Source: Peptoniphilus rachelemmaiella (GTDB lineage Bacteria; Bacillota; Clostridia; Tissierellales; Peptoniphilaceae). Taken from it: 64,000 nucleotides of DNA. The notes beneath the pieces are model-generated. The model made no database searches. It had not been told where the DNA came from and worked only from the letters and a program-made list of their open reading frames with translations. The stretch is taken from contig NZ_CALPBW010000010.1 of the NCBI RefSeq assembly GCF_943169845.1, forward strand, positions 1 through 64,000. Direction: 5' to 3'. Made by a program: the position numbers and the translations under genes. This document shows positions 16,821 through 26,072 of this stretch, in pieces; within the stretch, counting starts at the first letter, position 1, and the number at the start of each line of letters is the position of its first letter.

Positions 16821-17559
16821 CGTAGTCGATGGACATGAGGATGAGTCCGTTGGCCGCAGCCGTCGGGCCCAAATCCTTTCGGTCCAGGGTTTCCGTGGCC
16901 TTGAGCAGTTGATCTTCCGGCATGAGGCCGCGGCCGATTTCCATGGCGCAGCCCATGATGATGCGGATTTGGTTTTTCAGAAAGCTTTTGCCGTAAAAAT
17001 CCACCTCGATGATCTCTCCCGCTCGGGTGACGGTAATTTCGTCGATGGCCCGCTTGGGGTTGGCCGGGGATGCGTAGCGGCCGATGAAGGCGGAAAAGTC
17101 GTGAAAGCCTTCGATTTTTTTCAGGGCCCGCGCCATTCGCACCACATCCAGAGGAAAGGGGGCGTGCGCGGCGTAGCGATCCAGCATGCCGTTTCTCTGT
17201 TTGCTGTTATAGATGCGGTATTTGTAGTGCTTCTTCTTGGCGCCGTAGCGGGCGTGAAAATCCATGGGCACTTCCACGGCCTCGGTAATGCTTAAATCCC
17301 GCGGCAGGTGGTAGTTCACTACCCGGGGGAAGTTGCCGAGATCGATGGGCGTATCGGAGAGAAAGTTGGCCTTCTGCCCCAGGGCGTGGACGCCTTTGTC
17401 TGTGCGGCCCGCCGACTGCAGCGCCACGGGATGATGCACGGTTTTTTCCAGAGCCGCCCGCAGCAGAGTCTCCACGGTGCGGAGCTTTTTCGGCCCCTGA
17501 TCCTGATAGCCGTGAAAGTGGGTGCCGTCGTAAGCGATGGTGATTAAAATGTTTCTCAT
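16816..17559 (-). CDS. truA: tRNA pseudouridine(38-40) synthase
   Basis: A 247-residue TruA. It converts uridines 38-40 in the tRNA anticodon arm. The catalytic Asp lies in AGRTDKGVHALGQ near 55. The N-terminal ITIAYDGTHFHGYQ and the KHYKYRIYN and FHDFSAFIGR segments are all family marks. The start at 17559 overlaps the ecfT stop as ATGA; the earlier in-frame ATG lies inside ecfT. The position behind ecfT is conserved in Firmicutes, although rplM and rpsI, which usually follow, are absent here. Confidence 0.97.
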   Translation of the reverse strand: MRNILITIAYDGTHFHGYQDQGPKKLRTVETLLRAALEKTVHHPVALQSAGRTDKGVHALGQKANFLSDTPIDLGNFPRVVNYHLPRDLSITEAVEVPMDFHARYGAKKKHYKYRIYNSKQRNGMLDRYAAHAPFPLDVVRMARALKKIEGFHDFSAFIGRYASPANPKRAIDEITVTRAGEIIEVDFYGKSFLKNQIRIIMGCAMEIGRGLMPEDQLLKATETLDRKDLGPTAAANGLILMSIDYE

Positions 17560-18368
17560 GGCAAGGGCACGGGCATCCACCGGGTGGCGGAAACGAGGAT
17601 GAAGAAGATCATATTCGCGGTAAAGAGCAGATGGTCTTCTCCCGTCAGTTGAAGGGGATTTAATTTCGTGCGGTGTTCATCGCCGCGGTAGCAGCGGCTT
17701 TCCATGGCGGTAGCCAGCTCTTCCGCCCGGCGAAGGGCGTTTAAAATCAAGGGCACCAAAAGGGGCACGAGGTTTTTCGCCCGATTCAACACATTGCCCG
17801 ATTCGAAATCGGCGCCCCGTGCCATTTGCGCTTTCATGATTTTGTCCGCCTCGTCGATTAAGGTGGGGATGAAGCGCAAGGCGATGGTAATCATCATGGC
17901 GATGGCGTGGGCGGGAAAGCCGACGCGTTTTAAGGGGCTCATGAGCTTTTCGATGCCTTCGGTAAGGGCCAAGGGCGAGGTGGTCAAGGTAAGCAGGCTC
18001 GTGCCCATAACGAGGAGCACCAGGCGAATGGCCATAAAGATTGCTTGTGTAAGGCCTTCTCTTGAGATGGTTAAAAAGCCCAGTTTGAAAATCACCTCAC
18101 CGGGAATGAAGAACACATTCATAATGAAGGTGAAGATTAAAATGAGCCGGAGGGGCTTTAAGCCCTTCACCACCATGCCCACGGGAATTTTCGCCGCGGC
18201 GATGGTGAAAAAGAGCCAGGCGAAAATAAAGATGTAGGGCCAAAAATGATTGATGAAGAACAGACTGACGATGAAAATCGTCATAATAATGATCTTGTAG
18301 CGGGGGTCCAGGGAATGAACCGGCGATTTGGCGGGGAAATACTGCCCGATGGTAATGTCTTTAAGCAC
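17556..18368 (-). CDS. ecfT: ECF transporter transmembrane subunit EcfT
   Basis: A 270-residue membrane subunit with about five helices at the N-terminus. The two cytoplasmic coupling helices carry the three-residue motifs seen here as MARG (near 203) and CYRG (near 240), which contact the two ATPases. It forms the shared energising module with EcfA1 and EcfA2. It overlaps ecfA2 by 8 bases. In a group II system it would serve several S components; TrpP, ThiW and FolT encoded in this window are candidates. Confidence 0.95.
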   Translation of the reverse strand: MLKDITIGQYFPAKSPVHSLDPRYKIIIMTIFIVSLFFINHFWPYIFIFAWLFFTIAAAKIPVGMVVKGLKPLRLILIFTFIMNVFFIPGEVIFKLGFLTISREGLTQAIFMAIRLVLLVMGTSLLTLTTSPLALTEGIEKLMSPLKRVGFPAHAIAMMITIALRFIPTLIDEADKIMKAQMARGADFESGNVLNRAKNLVPLLVPLILNALRRAEELATAMESRCYRGDEHRTKLNPLQLTGEDHLLFTANMIFFILVSATRWMPVPLP

Positions 18369-19224
18369 GTCTTCCCTCCCACCATGTCTTTAATTCGTCG
18401 AATGCTTCATCGACGGTGATGCAGTCTTCCTTGATGGCGATGCCTTTCTCCGCCAAATCGGTCATGGTGCGGCGCACTTGGGGCACGCCCAAACCGATGG
18501 CGCGAAGTTCTTTTTCTCTTGCAAAAATTTCCCGAGGCGTGCCGTCCATTGAGACGCGGCCGCGGTCCATAACGATCATGCGGCTCGCCAGTCGCGCCAC
18601 TTCTTCCATGCTGTGGGAGACGAGGACGATGGTGGTGCCGGTGGATTCAAAGATGCCGCGAATCTCTTCTAAAATTTCGCGGCTGCCTCGGGGATCCAGG
18701 CCCGCCGTGGGCTCGTCCAAGACCAAGACCTCCGGCTCCATGGCGAGAATGCCCGCAATGGCCACCCGCCGCTTTTGTCCGCCGGAAAGAGCGAAGGGGC
18801 TTTGCTCCCCTTTTTGGTCGTAGTCCAGGCCCACTTTTTCCATGGCCCGGCGCACCCTATCTTCCACTTCTTCGTCGGAAAGGCCTAAATTCTTCGGGCC
18901 GTAGGCGATGTCTTTTGCGATGGTTTCTTCAAAGAGCTGATACTCCGGATATTGAAACACCAGGCCCACTTTTTGGCGCAAGACGGCGATGCTGTTTCCC
19001 TTTTCCCGGTAATTGACGCCGTCGTAAAGGATTTCTCCTTCCGTGGGCTCCATCAGGCCGTTTAGATGTTGAACCAAGGTGGACTTGCCGCTGCCTGTGT
19101 GGCCCACCAGGGCGATAAACTCGCCTTCGCCGATGTCCAGGCTCACGTCGTCCAGAGCGCGTTTTTCAAAGGGCAGGCCTTTATTATAAATGTAGCTTAC
19201 ATTTCGGATGCTGATACTCGGCAT
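18361..19224 (-). CDS. ecfA2: ECF transporter ATPase EcfA2
   Basis: A 287-residue ATPase with Walker [10 protein letters not shown] near 41, Q-loop [12 protein letters not shown], signature ALSGGQKRR, Walker [14 protein letters not shown] and switch VSHSMEE. The sequence [10 protein letters not shown] in the Q-loop region and the C-terminal region distinguish EcfA2 from EcfA1. It overlaps ecfA1 by 28 bases. Confidence 0.95.
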   Translation of the reverse strand: MPSISIRNVSYIYNKGLPFEKRALDDVSLDIGEGEFIALVGHTGSGKSTLVQHLNGLMEPTEGEILYDGVNYREKGNSIAVLRQKVGLVFQYPEYQLFEETIAKDIAYGPKNLGLSDEEVEDRVRRAMEKVGLDYDQKGEQSPFALSGGQKRRVAIAGILAMEPEVLVLDEPTAGLDPRGSREILEEIRGIFESTGTTIVLVSHSMEEVARLASRMIVMDRGRVSMDGTPREIFAREKELRAIGLGVPQVRRTMTDLAEKGIAIKEDCITVDEAFDELKTWWEGRRA

Positions 19225-20030
19225 AAGGCGCTGACAAACTCCTCTCTGTCTAAGATCCCGTCGGGCAGAGGTACGCCCACGGCTTTTAATCGGGCGGCGA
19301 GCTCCGTCACCTGGGGCACGTCCAGACCCAATGATTTCATGGTGTCTACTTGATTAAACACGTCCCGCGGCGGCCCCTCGAGAATGAGCTTGCCCTCTTC
19401 CATCACCGCCACCCGATCCGCCTGCACGGCTTCGTTCATAAAATGGGTGATGAGGATAATGGTCTTCTTCTCTTCTTTGTTCAGACGCAGGATGGTTTTC
19501 ATGACTTCCTGACGTCCCACGGGATCCAGCATGGCCGTGGGCTCGTCTAAAATAATGTAATCGGGATTCATGGCGAGAATGCCCGCAATGGCCACCCGCT
19601 GTTTCTGTCCGCCGGAAAGCTTGTGGGGCTGATCGTCTTTGTATTCTGTCATTTCCACCGCCGCCAGCGCCTCGTCGACCCGCCGGCGAAGATCCGATTG
19701 CTCCACGGCCAAATTCTCCGCGCCGAAGGCCACGTCTTCTTCCACCACCGTGGCGACGATTTGATTGTCGGGGTTTTGAAAGACCATTCCCGCCCGAGCG
19801 CGAATCTTCCAAATATCCGCCTCATCTTTCGTGTTCATCTCATCGACGATGACATCGCCGGAGGTGGGCCGATAGAGTCCGTTTAAACACTTGGCCATGG
19901 TGGATTTGCCGCTGCCGTTGTGACCCAGGACGGCGACGAATTCCCCTTTTTCGATGGTGAGGCTCACGCCGTCCACCGCACATTTCACGCCGTCCTCGTA
20001 TTGATAGACTAGATTTTTGATCTCGATCAT
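19197..20030 (-). CDS. ecfA1: ECF transporter ATPase EcfA1
   Basis: A 277-residue ATPase with Walker [10 protein letters not shown] near 38, Q-loop [11 protein letters not shown] (characteristic of EcfA1), signature KLSGGQKQR, Walker [13 protein letters not shown] and switch ITHFMNE. First gene of ecfA1-ecfA2-ecfT-truA. The 119-base gap to trpP holds that gene's terminator and this operon's promoter region. Confidence 0.95.
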   Translation of the reverse strand: MIEIKNLVYQYEDGVKCAVDGVSLTIEKGEFVAVLGHNGSGKSTMAKCLNGLYRPTSGDVIVDEMNTKDEADIWKIRARAGMVFQNPDNQIVATVVEEDVAFGAENLAVEQSDLRRRVDEALAAVEMTEYKDDQPHKLSGGQKQRVAIAGILAMNPDYIILDEPTAMLDPVGRQEVMKTILRLNKEEKKTIILITHFMNEAVQADRVAVMEEGKLILEGPPRDVFNQVDTMKSLGLDVPQVTELAARLKAVGVPLPDGILDREEFVSALCRVSASEM

Positions 20031-20111
20031 ACGCGCTCCTTCGCTTCTACTGTTGCGTTAACTTATGCATTATACCACAGGCCAAAGGCCCCGCTCAATT
20101 TCAATGACATA

Positions 20112-20145
20112 GAAAAAGAGCGAGGGTGAGATCGCCTCGCTCTCA
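20112..20145 (-). terminator. Terminator of trpP
   Basis: Minus-strand stem GAGAGCGAGG / CCCTCGCTCT (with a G-U pair) followed by TTTT, just after the trpP stop. Confidence 0.85.
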
Positions 20146-20149
20146 ATGC

Positions 20150-20656
20150 CTAGGCGCGATTGCGTTTGTAATTCACGGCGATGACTCTTTCGAAGATCAC
20201 GCCTAAAACCGCTGTCATCACTGCCGTCGGCAGAACCACGGCGACAAACATGGCCGTAAAGGCTGCATCGCCGGGCAGACCCACGAAGATCAGGGCCGTT
20301 CCCAAAAATACGGCGCCGCTGATGACGGTGGCGATAAAATAAATAATGGCTTTTGTAATATTGCCGTCACCGGGGAAGGCGCGCACCATAAAAAGGACAG
20401 CGAATGCGGCGATGATTTTATCAAACATGCTGGGCAATTGACCGCCGGGGAATTGGGTGGTTAATGCCGCCATAACGCCGGTGGCTACGCCCATGGCCAA
20501 GGTAGGCAGGGGCTTCGGATTCAGAATAATGTAAGCGATTAAGCAAAAAAGCATAAAGTCCGGCTTCATGCCGTTAAAAAATCCGGGGACGACGGCGTGT
20601 AAAATCGTGCCCAATGCGATGAAAATTGCGCCCTGTACCAATGTTTTCGTGTTCAT
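20150..20656 (-). CDS. trpP: TrpP-type tryptophan transporter (ECF S component)
   Basis: A small membrane protein of about 168 residues with five to six hydrophobic segments, matching the TrpP family: FNGMKPDFMLFCLIAYI near 30, then GVATGVMAALTTQFPGGQ near 58-75. These proteins take up tryptophan and resemble ECF substrate-binding components. I start at the ATG at 20656 (MNTKTLVQG), preceded by AAGGAGT; the frame extends a few residues upstream to a second ATG. Control is by the tryptophan T-box directly upstream. The general EcfA1-A2-T module encoded next door could energise it. Confidence 0.88.
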   Translation of the reverse strand: MNTKTLVQGAIFIALGTILHAVVPGFFNGMKPDFMLFCLIAYIILNPKPLPTLAMGVATGVMAALTTQFPGGQLPSMFDKIIAAFAVLFMVRAFPGDGNITKAIIYFIATVISGAVFLGTALIFVGLPGDAAFTAMFVAVVLPTAVMTAVLGVIFERVIAVNYKRNRA

Positions 20657-20677
20657 AATAACTCCTTTTCTCGGCAC

Positions 20678-20710
20678 AAAAAAACCATTTGCTCGTATAG
20701 GAGCAAATGG
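20678..20710 (-). terminator. T-box-controlled terminator ahead of trpP
   Basis: Minus-strand stem CCATTTGCTC-N5-GAGCAAATGG followed by seven T. It overlaps the 3' part of the T-box antiterminator, so uncharged tRNA would prevent its formation. Confidence 0.9.
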
Positions 20711-20940
20711 TGAATTCGCGGTGCCATCCTAGTTGCGCCCAAAAGGACGCATCTTATTTTAGATACTAACATATCCTATCTCGGTAACGGGAGAACCGGC
20801 TCGGCTACTTTTCTTCACCTCGCACTCACAGACCCATTCACAACAGGGAACTTCATCGGTTCACACCAACCACCGACTCTCTGAGAAGGGCACCTGAAGC
20901 TACTTGCTTCTGCTCGACGTTTTCATATTTGTTAGGATTA
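20678..20940 (-). promoter_or_regulatory. Tryptophan T-box riboswitch
   Basis: A minus-strand leader RNA with a long stem I (AGAGAGTCGGTGG loop element), the T-box GGATGGCACCGCG (20717-20730) and a terminator. In the specifier loop, GTGAA is followed by TGG (20834-20836), the tryptophan codon. The downstream gene is a tryptophan transporter, so codon and gene agree. Transcription reads through when uncharged tRNA-Trp binds. This leader fills most of the 304-base gap to the next gene. Confidence 0.92.
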
Positions 20941-20945
20941 CTAAC

Positions 20946-20973
20946 AGTATAGCAGAAAAAAATGAAATTGCAA
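20946..20973 (-). promoter_or_regulatory. Promoter of the trpP T-box
   Basis: Minus strand TTGCAA (20968-20973), 16-base spacer, TATACT (20946-20951), placing the transcript start at the beginning of the T-box leader. Confidence 0.65.
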
Positions 20974-20981
20974 TTGCTTTT

Positions 20982-21476
20982 TTACTTTTTCCACAGTTCC
21001 AGATCGGAGAGTTTGCCCGCCCGTTTCAGAGACAAGAGCACCAAGATGCCGATGGATGCACCGACGACGGTGGAGGGCACGAAAAAGGGAATGTAGTAAA
21101 AGGGACTGCCCAAATCCAATCCGTAAAGGTATTTCATAAAGGGATAGGACAGGATGGCGCTTAAAATCCCCGTGCCGAAGACTTCGCCTACCCACGTGGC
21201 GGGAAGGGAGGCGGTTTTTTTGTAGGCGAGGCCCGAGAGCAGGGCGCCCACCACGGCGCCGATGACGGAGGTAATGGGCCTGCCCGTGCCCATGCGAATG
21301 AGCCCGGTTAACAGGGCGCAGAGGAAATTGTACCAAGGTCCTAAGATCACGGCGCCGATGACATTGATGGCGTGTTGAAAGGGCGCCATATTGGGGAAGA
21401 CCACCAAGGTGGACAAGGTGACGGAAAGGGCGCAGAGAATGGCCGTAGCCGTTAAGAGGCGAGTCTTTTTATTCAT
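20982..21476 (-). CDS. thiW: ThiW-type ECF S component
   Basis: A 164-residue membrane protein with about five helices. It carries the ThiW family's AINVIGAVILGPWYNF near 40-55, LIRMGTGRPITSVIGAVVGALLSGL near 63-85 and GEVFGTGILSAILSYP near 98-113. ThiW proteins import the thiazole precursor of thiamine. The start at 21476 is preceded by GAGGTGG; the frame's earlier ATG overlaps the upstream gene. No TPP riboswitch is visible. It lies behind the glutaredoxin-like gene with an 8-base overlap and is expected to use the shared ECF energising module. Confidence 0.88.
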   Translation of the reverse strand: MNKKTRLLTATAILCALSVTLSTLVVFPNMAPFQHAINVIGAVILGPWYNFLCALLTGLIRMGTGRPITSVIGAVVGALLSGLAYKKTASLPATWVGEVFGTGILSAILSYPFMKYLYGLDLGSPFYYIPFFVPSTVVGASIGILVLLSLKRAGKLSDLELWKK

Positions 21477-21711
21477 ATGCTTCCACCTCAAATGAAATAC
21501 CGCCGTCTTCCGAAATAAAGGCGGGCACGCCGATGTTTCCCGCTTTTTTCACCTCATCGAAGGCGGGGGATGTGTCTCTCAGCTGCAGAAAGGCCTTTAA
21601 GTCGGCGATGTTTTTCGTCACGTCCACGTAGTCGTAGGGAATGTTCTTTTCGTCTAAAATTTTCTTTGCCGCTAAACAATCGGGGCAAAGGTCCGTTCCG
21701 TAAATTTTCAT
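21469..21711 (-). CDS. Glutaredoxin-like protein
   Basis: An 80-residue thioredoxin-fold protein with the redox pair CPDC at 9-12 near the N-terminus, a cis-Pro region GVPAF near 62 and a C-terminal acidic tail. The size and TDLCPDCLAAKKIL start fit small Firmicutes glutaredoxin-like proteins. The ribosome site GGAGGAG lies immediately after the carB terminator hairpin. It overlaps thiW, so the two are cotranscribed. Its redox partner is unknown; the disulfide reductase at 2450 is a speculative candidate. Confidence 0.88.
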   Translation of the reverse strand: MKIYGTDLCPDCLAAKKILDEKNIPYDYVDVTKNIADLKAFLQLRDTSPAFDEVKKAGNIGVPAFISEDGGISFEVEAYE

Positions 21712-21722
21712 TGCTCCTCCTA

Positions 21723-21748
21723 CAAAAAACCGGCATTTCTGCCGGCTA
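21723..21748 (-). terminator. Terminator after carB
   Basis: Minus-strand stem AGCCGGC / GCCGGTT with TTTTTTG. It separates the pyr operon from the glutaredoxin-like gene, whose ribosome site follows at once, so some read-through is likely. Confidence 0.8.
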
Positions 21749-21790
21749 TTCTTTTATTTTGTTCTTAACCCTTGTGAATCCTTTAAGTCA

Positions 21791-24700
21791 TTACTTTACG
21801 TTGTAGTCGCCGATTTCGTAAAGATTCAGGGCGTCTTTTAAGGGATTGTTCTTTAAGGTTTGGGCAAAGACCTTGGCCTTGTCCAAGTTGGTGAAAAGTT
21901 CCACGTCGCATTCGATAGCGTTTCGACGGATCAGGAAGCCGTCGCGCTTGGAGTCATTGCCCTTGGTTGGGGTGTTGAACACCAGGTCGATTTCGCCACC
22001 TTGAATCAAGTCGATCATGGTGGGGGCTTCTTCGCCGATGCGGCGCACTTCTTCGGCCTCGATGCCGTGTTGATTTAAGAAGGCCTTGGTGCCCTTGGTG
22101 GCGTAGAAGGTAACGCCGTCTTCCGCCAGGGATTTGGCGATGGGCAAAAATTCCTCTTTGTCGCGGTCGCGAATGGTGCACAGGGCGCGGCGGCTCTTCG
22201 CCGCAATGTCTGTGCCGGCGGCCAAAAAGCCCTTGGCCATGGCTTCTTCTTCCGTGCGGCCCACGCCTAAGACTTCGCCGGTGGAGCGCATCTCCGGTCC
22301 CAGGGACGCTTCCACCCGGTGGAGTTTTTCCGTACTGAAGACGGGGATCTTCACGCAGGTCGTGGGGGATACGGGGCCGATGCCCGTGGTGTAGCCCATG
22401 GATTTTAAGCTGTCGCCGAGCATGACTTTCGTCGCGATTTCCGTAATGTTCATGCCCGTTACCTTCGAGAGATAGGGCACGGTGCGGGAGCTTCTCGGGT
22501 TCACTTCGATCATGTAAAGGGTGTCGTCTTTAATGATGAATTGAATGTTAATCATGCCGATAACGCCCAGCTCCAGTGCCACTTTTTTCGTGGCATCTAA
22601 GATGGCTTCGTCCATTTTTTTCGAAATGTGGCGGCTGGGATAGATGCTGATGGAGTCGCCGCTGTGGACGCCGGCCCGTTCCAAGTGTTCCATGATCCCG
22701 GGCAGGAACACGTCGGTGCCGTCGCAAATGGCATCCACTTCACATTCCATGCCTTGAATGTATTGGTCGATTAACACGGTGCGCTTGGGATCCATGGCGA
22801 AGGATTCTTCCAGATAGTAGCGCAGATCTTCATCGGCGGTGCAAATTTCCATGCCTTGGCCGCCCAAGACATAAGAGGGGCGTACGAGGACGGGATAGCC
22901 CAGGCTTTCCGCTTTTTCCATGCCTTCTTCCACACCGTGGACGCCGACGCCTTTCGGGCGAACGAGGTTCAACTCTTCCAACATGGCGTCGAATTTTTCA
23001 CGGTCTTCCGCCCGGTCGATGGCCGTGGGATCCGTGCCTAAAATGGGGATGCCTTCTTCTTTAAAGACACCGGCGAGCTTAATGGCCGTTTGGCCGCCGA
23101 ATTGGAGGATGACGCCTTCGGGTTTTTCTTTTTCGATGATGTTTAATGTATCTTCCGCCGTAAGGGGCTCGAAGTAAAGTTTGTCGGAAATGTCGAAGTC
23201 CGTGGAGACGGTTTCGGGATTGTTGTTAATGATGATGGTTTCGTAGCCTTCTTTGCGCAGGGTCTTGACGCAGTGGACGGAGGCGTAGTCGAATTCCACC
23301 CCTTGGCCGATGCGAATGGGGCCGCTACCGATGACGATGATGCGGCGCTTGTCTTCGTGAACCGGGGATTCGTCTTCGCCCTCGTAATTGGAGTAGAGGT
23401 AATTGGCCTTGGCATCGGCGAGGCCCCCTTGGGTGTCCACTTTTCTGTACTTGGCTTCGATGCCGAAGAGCTTTCTCAGCTCGCGAATGAATTTTTCGCT
23501 GACGTTTAAGCGATTGGCGATGATTTCGTCGCTGAAGCCCAGCCGTTTCATTTCGCGGAGCTTGTCTTCCGTCAAGTCTTCCTTCTTCATGGCTTCCAGT
23601 TCCGCTTCCACGCCGACGATGCGCTTAATGATCCGCAGGAAGTAAGCGTCCATGCCCGTTTCTCTGGAGAGGCGGTTAATGTCGTAGCCCGTGTTTAAAA
23701 GGGCCGCCAAATAGAAGAGGCGCTCGTCGTTGGGCCGCTTCACATTTTCCTTTAATGTAGCGATGTCCATGGTTTTGAAGCGGGGGTGAAGGAGGCTGAA
23801 GGCACCGATTTCCAAGGAGCGCAAGCCTTTTAACAGAGCCACTTCAAAGGTGGGGCCGATGGCCATGACTTCGCCGGTGGCCATCATTTTCGTGCCGAGG
23901 TTGCGATCGGCGTTAAAGAATTTGTCGAAGGGCCATTTGGGAATCTTCACGACCACGTAGTCGATGGAAGGTTCGAAGGCCATGGAGCGGGTGCCGGTGA
24001 TTTTGTTTTCGATTTCGTCGAGGCCCAAGCCCAGGGCGATTTTTGCCGCCACGCGGGCGATGGGATAGCCCGTGGCTTTCGATGCCAGGGCCGAAGAGCG
24101 GCTCACACGGGGATTGATTTCGATGACGGCGTATTGCAAGCTGTTAGGCTCCACGGCGAACTGCACATTGCAGCCCCCTTCGATGCCTACGCCTTCGATG
24201 ATGCGGAAGGCCGCTTCACGAAGCATGCCGTGTTCGATGTCCGTCAAGGTTTGGGTCGGTGCCACGACCATGGAGTCGCCGGTGTGGACGCCGACGGGAT
24301 CGATGTTTTCCATATTGCAGACGCAGATGCAGCTGCCCTTGGAATCGCGAATCACTTCGTATTCGATTTCTTTCCAGCCGGTAATGCACTTTTCGATGAG
24401 TACCTGACCGACGCGGGAAAGGTGAATCCCGGCGTGGGCGATGGTCCTGAGCTCCGCTTCCGTGTCGCAAATGCCGCCGCCGGTGCCGCCTAAGGTAAAG
24501 GCCGGGCGCACCACCACGGGGTAGCCGATGATTTTTGCATAGGCTACGGCATCTTCCACGGTTTCCACGGTTTTCGATTCGATAATGGGCTCGCCGATTT
24601 CTTCCATGAGTTGACGGAATTCTTCCCGGTCTTCGCCCTTCTTAATGGAGGGAATGGAGGTGCCGATAATGTCCACGCCGTATTTTTCCAAGACGCCGGA

Positions 24701-25012
24701 ATCGTAGAGCTCGATGGAAAGGTTTAGGCCCGTTTGCCCGCCCATGCCGGCGATCAAAGCGTCGGGGCGTTCTTTTTCGATGATTTTTTCGATGACTTCC
24801 GTGGTCAAGGGCTCGATGTAGACCTTGTCCGCCACTTCCCTGTCCGTCATAATGGTGGCCGGATTGGAATTGACGAGGACCACTTCCACCCCTTCTTCCC
24901 GAAGGGATTCACAGGCTTGGGTGCCGGAGTAGTCGAATTCCGCCGCCTGACCGATGACGATAGGGCCGCTGCCGATGACGAGTACTTTTTTAATATCTTT
25001 GTTGCGGGACAT
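21791..25012 (-). CDS. carB: Carbamoyl-phosphate synthase large subunit
   Basis: A full-length 1073-residue synthetase. Two homologous ATP-grasp halves (about 1-400 and 550-935) are joined by the oligomerisation domain, and a C-terminal allosteric MGS-like domain follows (about 940-1073). Visible marks are [22 protein letters not shown] at the N-terminus, the second-half counterpart [20 protein letters not shown], and ATP-grasp loops GGTGGGI and VLGGQGMEI. It makes carbamoyl phosphate from bicarbonate, ATP and ammonia for pyrimidines and arginine. Last gene of the pyr operon, nine bases after carA. The partner CarA lacks the glutaminase triad, so ammonia is probably taken directly from solution. 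Confidence 0.98.
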   Translation of the reverse strand: MSRNKDIKKVLVIGSGPIVIGQAAEFDYSGTQACESLREEGVEVVLVNSNPATIMTDREVADKVYIEPLTTEVIEKIIEKERPDALIAGMGGQTGLNLSIELYDSGVLEKYGVDIIGTSIPSIKKGEDREEFRQLMEEIGEPIIESKTVETVEDAVAYAKIIGYPVVVRPAFTLGGTGGGICDTEAELRTIAHAGIHLSRVGQVLIEKCITGWKEIEYEVIRDSKGSCICVCNMENIDPVGVHTGDSMVVAPTQTLTDIEHGMLREAAFRIIEGVGIEGGCNVQFAVEPNSLQYAVIEINPRVSRSSALASKATGYPIARVAAKIALGLGLDEIENKITGTRSMAFEPSIDYVVVKIPKWPFDKFFNADRNLGTKMMATGEVMAIGPTFEVALLKGLRSLEIGAFSLLHPRFKTMDIATLKENVKRPNDERLFYLAALLNTGYDINRLSRETGMDAYFLRIIKRIVGVEAELEAMKKEDLTEDKLREMKRLGFSDEIIANRLNVSEKFIRELRKLFGIEAKYRKVDTQGGLADAKANYLYSNYEGEDESPVHEDKRRIIVIGSGPIRIGQGVEFDYASVHCVKTLRKEGYETIIINNNPETVSTDFDISDKLYFEPLTAEDTLNIIEKEKPEGVILQFGGQTAIKLAGVFKEEGIPILGTDPTAIDRAEDREKFDAMLEELNLVRPKGVGVHGVEEGMEKAESLGYPVLVRPSYVLGGQGMEICTADEDLRYYLEESFAMDPKRTVLIDQYIQGMECEVDAICDGTDVFLPGIMEHLERAGVHSGDSISIYPSRHISKKMDEAILDATKKVALELGVIGMINIQFIIKDDTLYMIEVNPRSSRTVPYLSKVTGMNITEIATKVMLGDSLKSMGYTTGIGPVSPTTCVKIPVFSTEKLHRVEASLGPEMRSTGEVLGVGRTEEEAMAKGFLAAGTDIAAKSRRALCTIRDRDKEEFLPIAKSLAEDGVTFYATKGTKAFLNQHGIEAEEVRRIGEEAPTMIDLIQGGEIDLVFNTPTKGNDSKRDGFLIRRNAIECDVELFTNLDKAKVFAQTLKNNPLKDALNLYEIGDYNVK

Positions 25013-25021
25013 GATTTCCTC

Positions 25022-26062
25022 CTAGGCTAATTCACTGATAAGGGCTAATTGTGTGCTTAACAAATCCCGTGCGCCGGGCAGACCGAAGGGATCGAAGAGC
25101 ACGCCGACGGCTTTGTTTTCTTTGTCCGTAAAGCCTTCCACGGATTCGTCGGCGACGTTTCTGTAGTCGATGGCCACGGATTCCGGCAAGTGTTCGATGC
25201 CGTACTCTCTGTTTTGACTCGTCATATACACCCGCTCCCCTTCACCTTTTACGGCGATGGAGGCGCCGGCGTGGGGCGAGGCAAGTTTCACCAAATCGCC
25301 GCCTAAAGCCAGGCCCAGGAACTGAGCCCCGAGGCCCATGCCGTAAATGGGCAGCTTGCCGATCATTTGCCCGATGTCGTGAACCAGATCCAGGTAGTGG
25401 GCGGCGACGCCGGGGCCGGAGCTTAAGAACAAGAGGTCCGGCTTATCTGCCAAAATGGCTTCGTAATTGGTCATGGCGGGATAGACGATGAGGCGGTAGC
25501 CTGCGTCGTTTAATGCTTCTAAAATGCCGTCTTTGACGCCGAAGTCCCAAAGGGCGATGGTGGGGCCTTCCCCTTCGATTTCCGTGACCTCGATGGTGCT
25601 CACTTCTTCGATGGTGTTGGGGTTTTGTTCGGCGAAGTATTCGTCCATTTCAGAGGGCGTCATGAGGCGGTCGGTAATGACGCCCCGTTGCATCCCCGTT
25701 TCCTTTAAGTGGCGTATGAGCCCGCGGGTGTCGACATCTTCGATGCCCACCACGTCGTAGTAATTTAAGTATTCTTTCAGATCCATTTCGCTGCGGAAAT
25801 TCGTGGCATTTTCCATGGCACGGCGGCAGATAAAGGCCGCGATCGTCGGGCCGTCGGATTGATTGTCCTCGAAATTCATGCCGTAGCCGCCCACCAAGGG
25901 ATAGGTGAAAAGCAGGATACGATCTAAATTGGCCGGATCCGTCATCACTTCTTCGTGGCCGATCATGGTGCTGTGTACCGTAAAGCGACCGCCTACTCTG
26001 CGCTTTTTGCCGCTAAACTCTTTGCCCGTAAAGACGGTGCCGTCTTCTAATTGAATATACAT
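25022..26062 (-). CDS. carA: CarA homologue lacking the glutaminase catalytic triad
   Basis: A 346-residue small subunit of carbamoyl-phosphate synthetase. The N-terminal domain (1-150) and the class I glutamine amidotransferase fold (165-346) are both intact. The nucleophile elbow, normally GICLGHQ, reads GMGLGAQ (241-247), so the active Cys is Gly243 and the neighbouring His is Ala. The other two triad residues, normally in GHPEA, read FDPFG (323-327): His to Asp324, Glu to Phe326. NPG-like LSSGPG (214-219) is kept. The frame is open throughout. As in ammonia-dependent CPSase I of vertebrates, it is expected to be structural only. It sits between pyrD and carB in the pyr operon. Confidence 0.93.
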   Translation of the reverse strand: MYIQLEDGTVFTGKEFSGKKRRVGGRFTVHSTMIGHEEVMTDPANLDRILLFTYPLVGGYGMNFEDNQSDGPTIAAFICRRAMENATNFRSEMDLKEYLNYYDVVGIEDVDTRGLIRHLKETGMQRGVITDRLMTPSEMDEYFAEQNPNTIEEVSTIEVTEIEGEGPTIALWDFGVKDGILEALNDAGYRLIVYPAMTNYEAILADKPDLLFLSSGPGVAAHYLDLVHDIGQMIGKLPIYGMGLGAQFLGLALGGDLVKLASPHAGASIAVKGEGERVYMTSQNREYGIEHLPESVAIDYRNVADESVEGFTDKENKAVGVLFDPFGLPGARDLLSTQLALISELA

Positions 26063-26072
26063 AGTCGCTCCT

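Noticed and set aside
21477-21790. TPP riboswitch for thiW
   Set aside because: No THI-box motif is found upstream; the gene follows the glutaredoxin-like gene directly.
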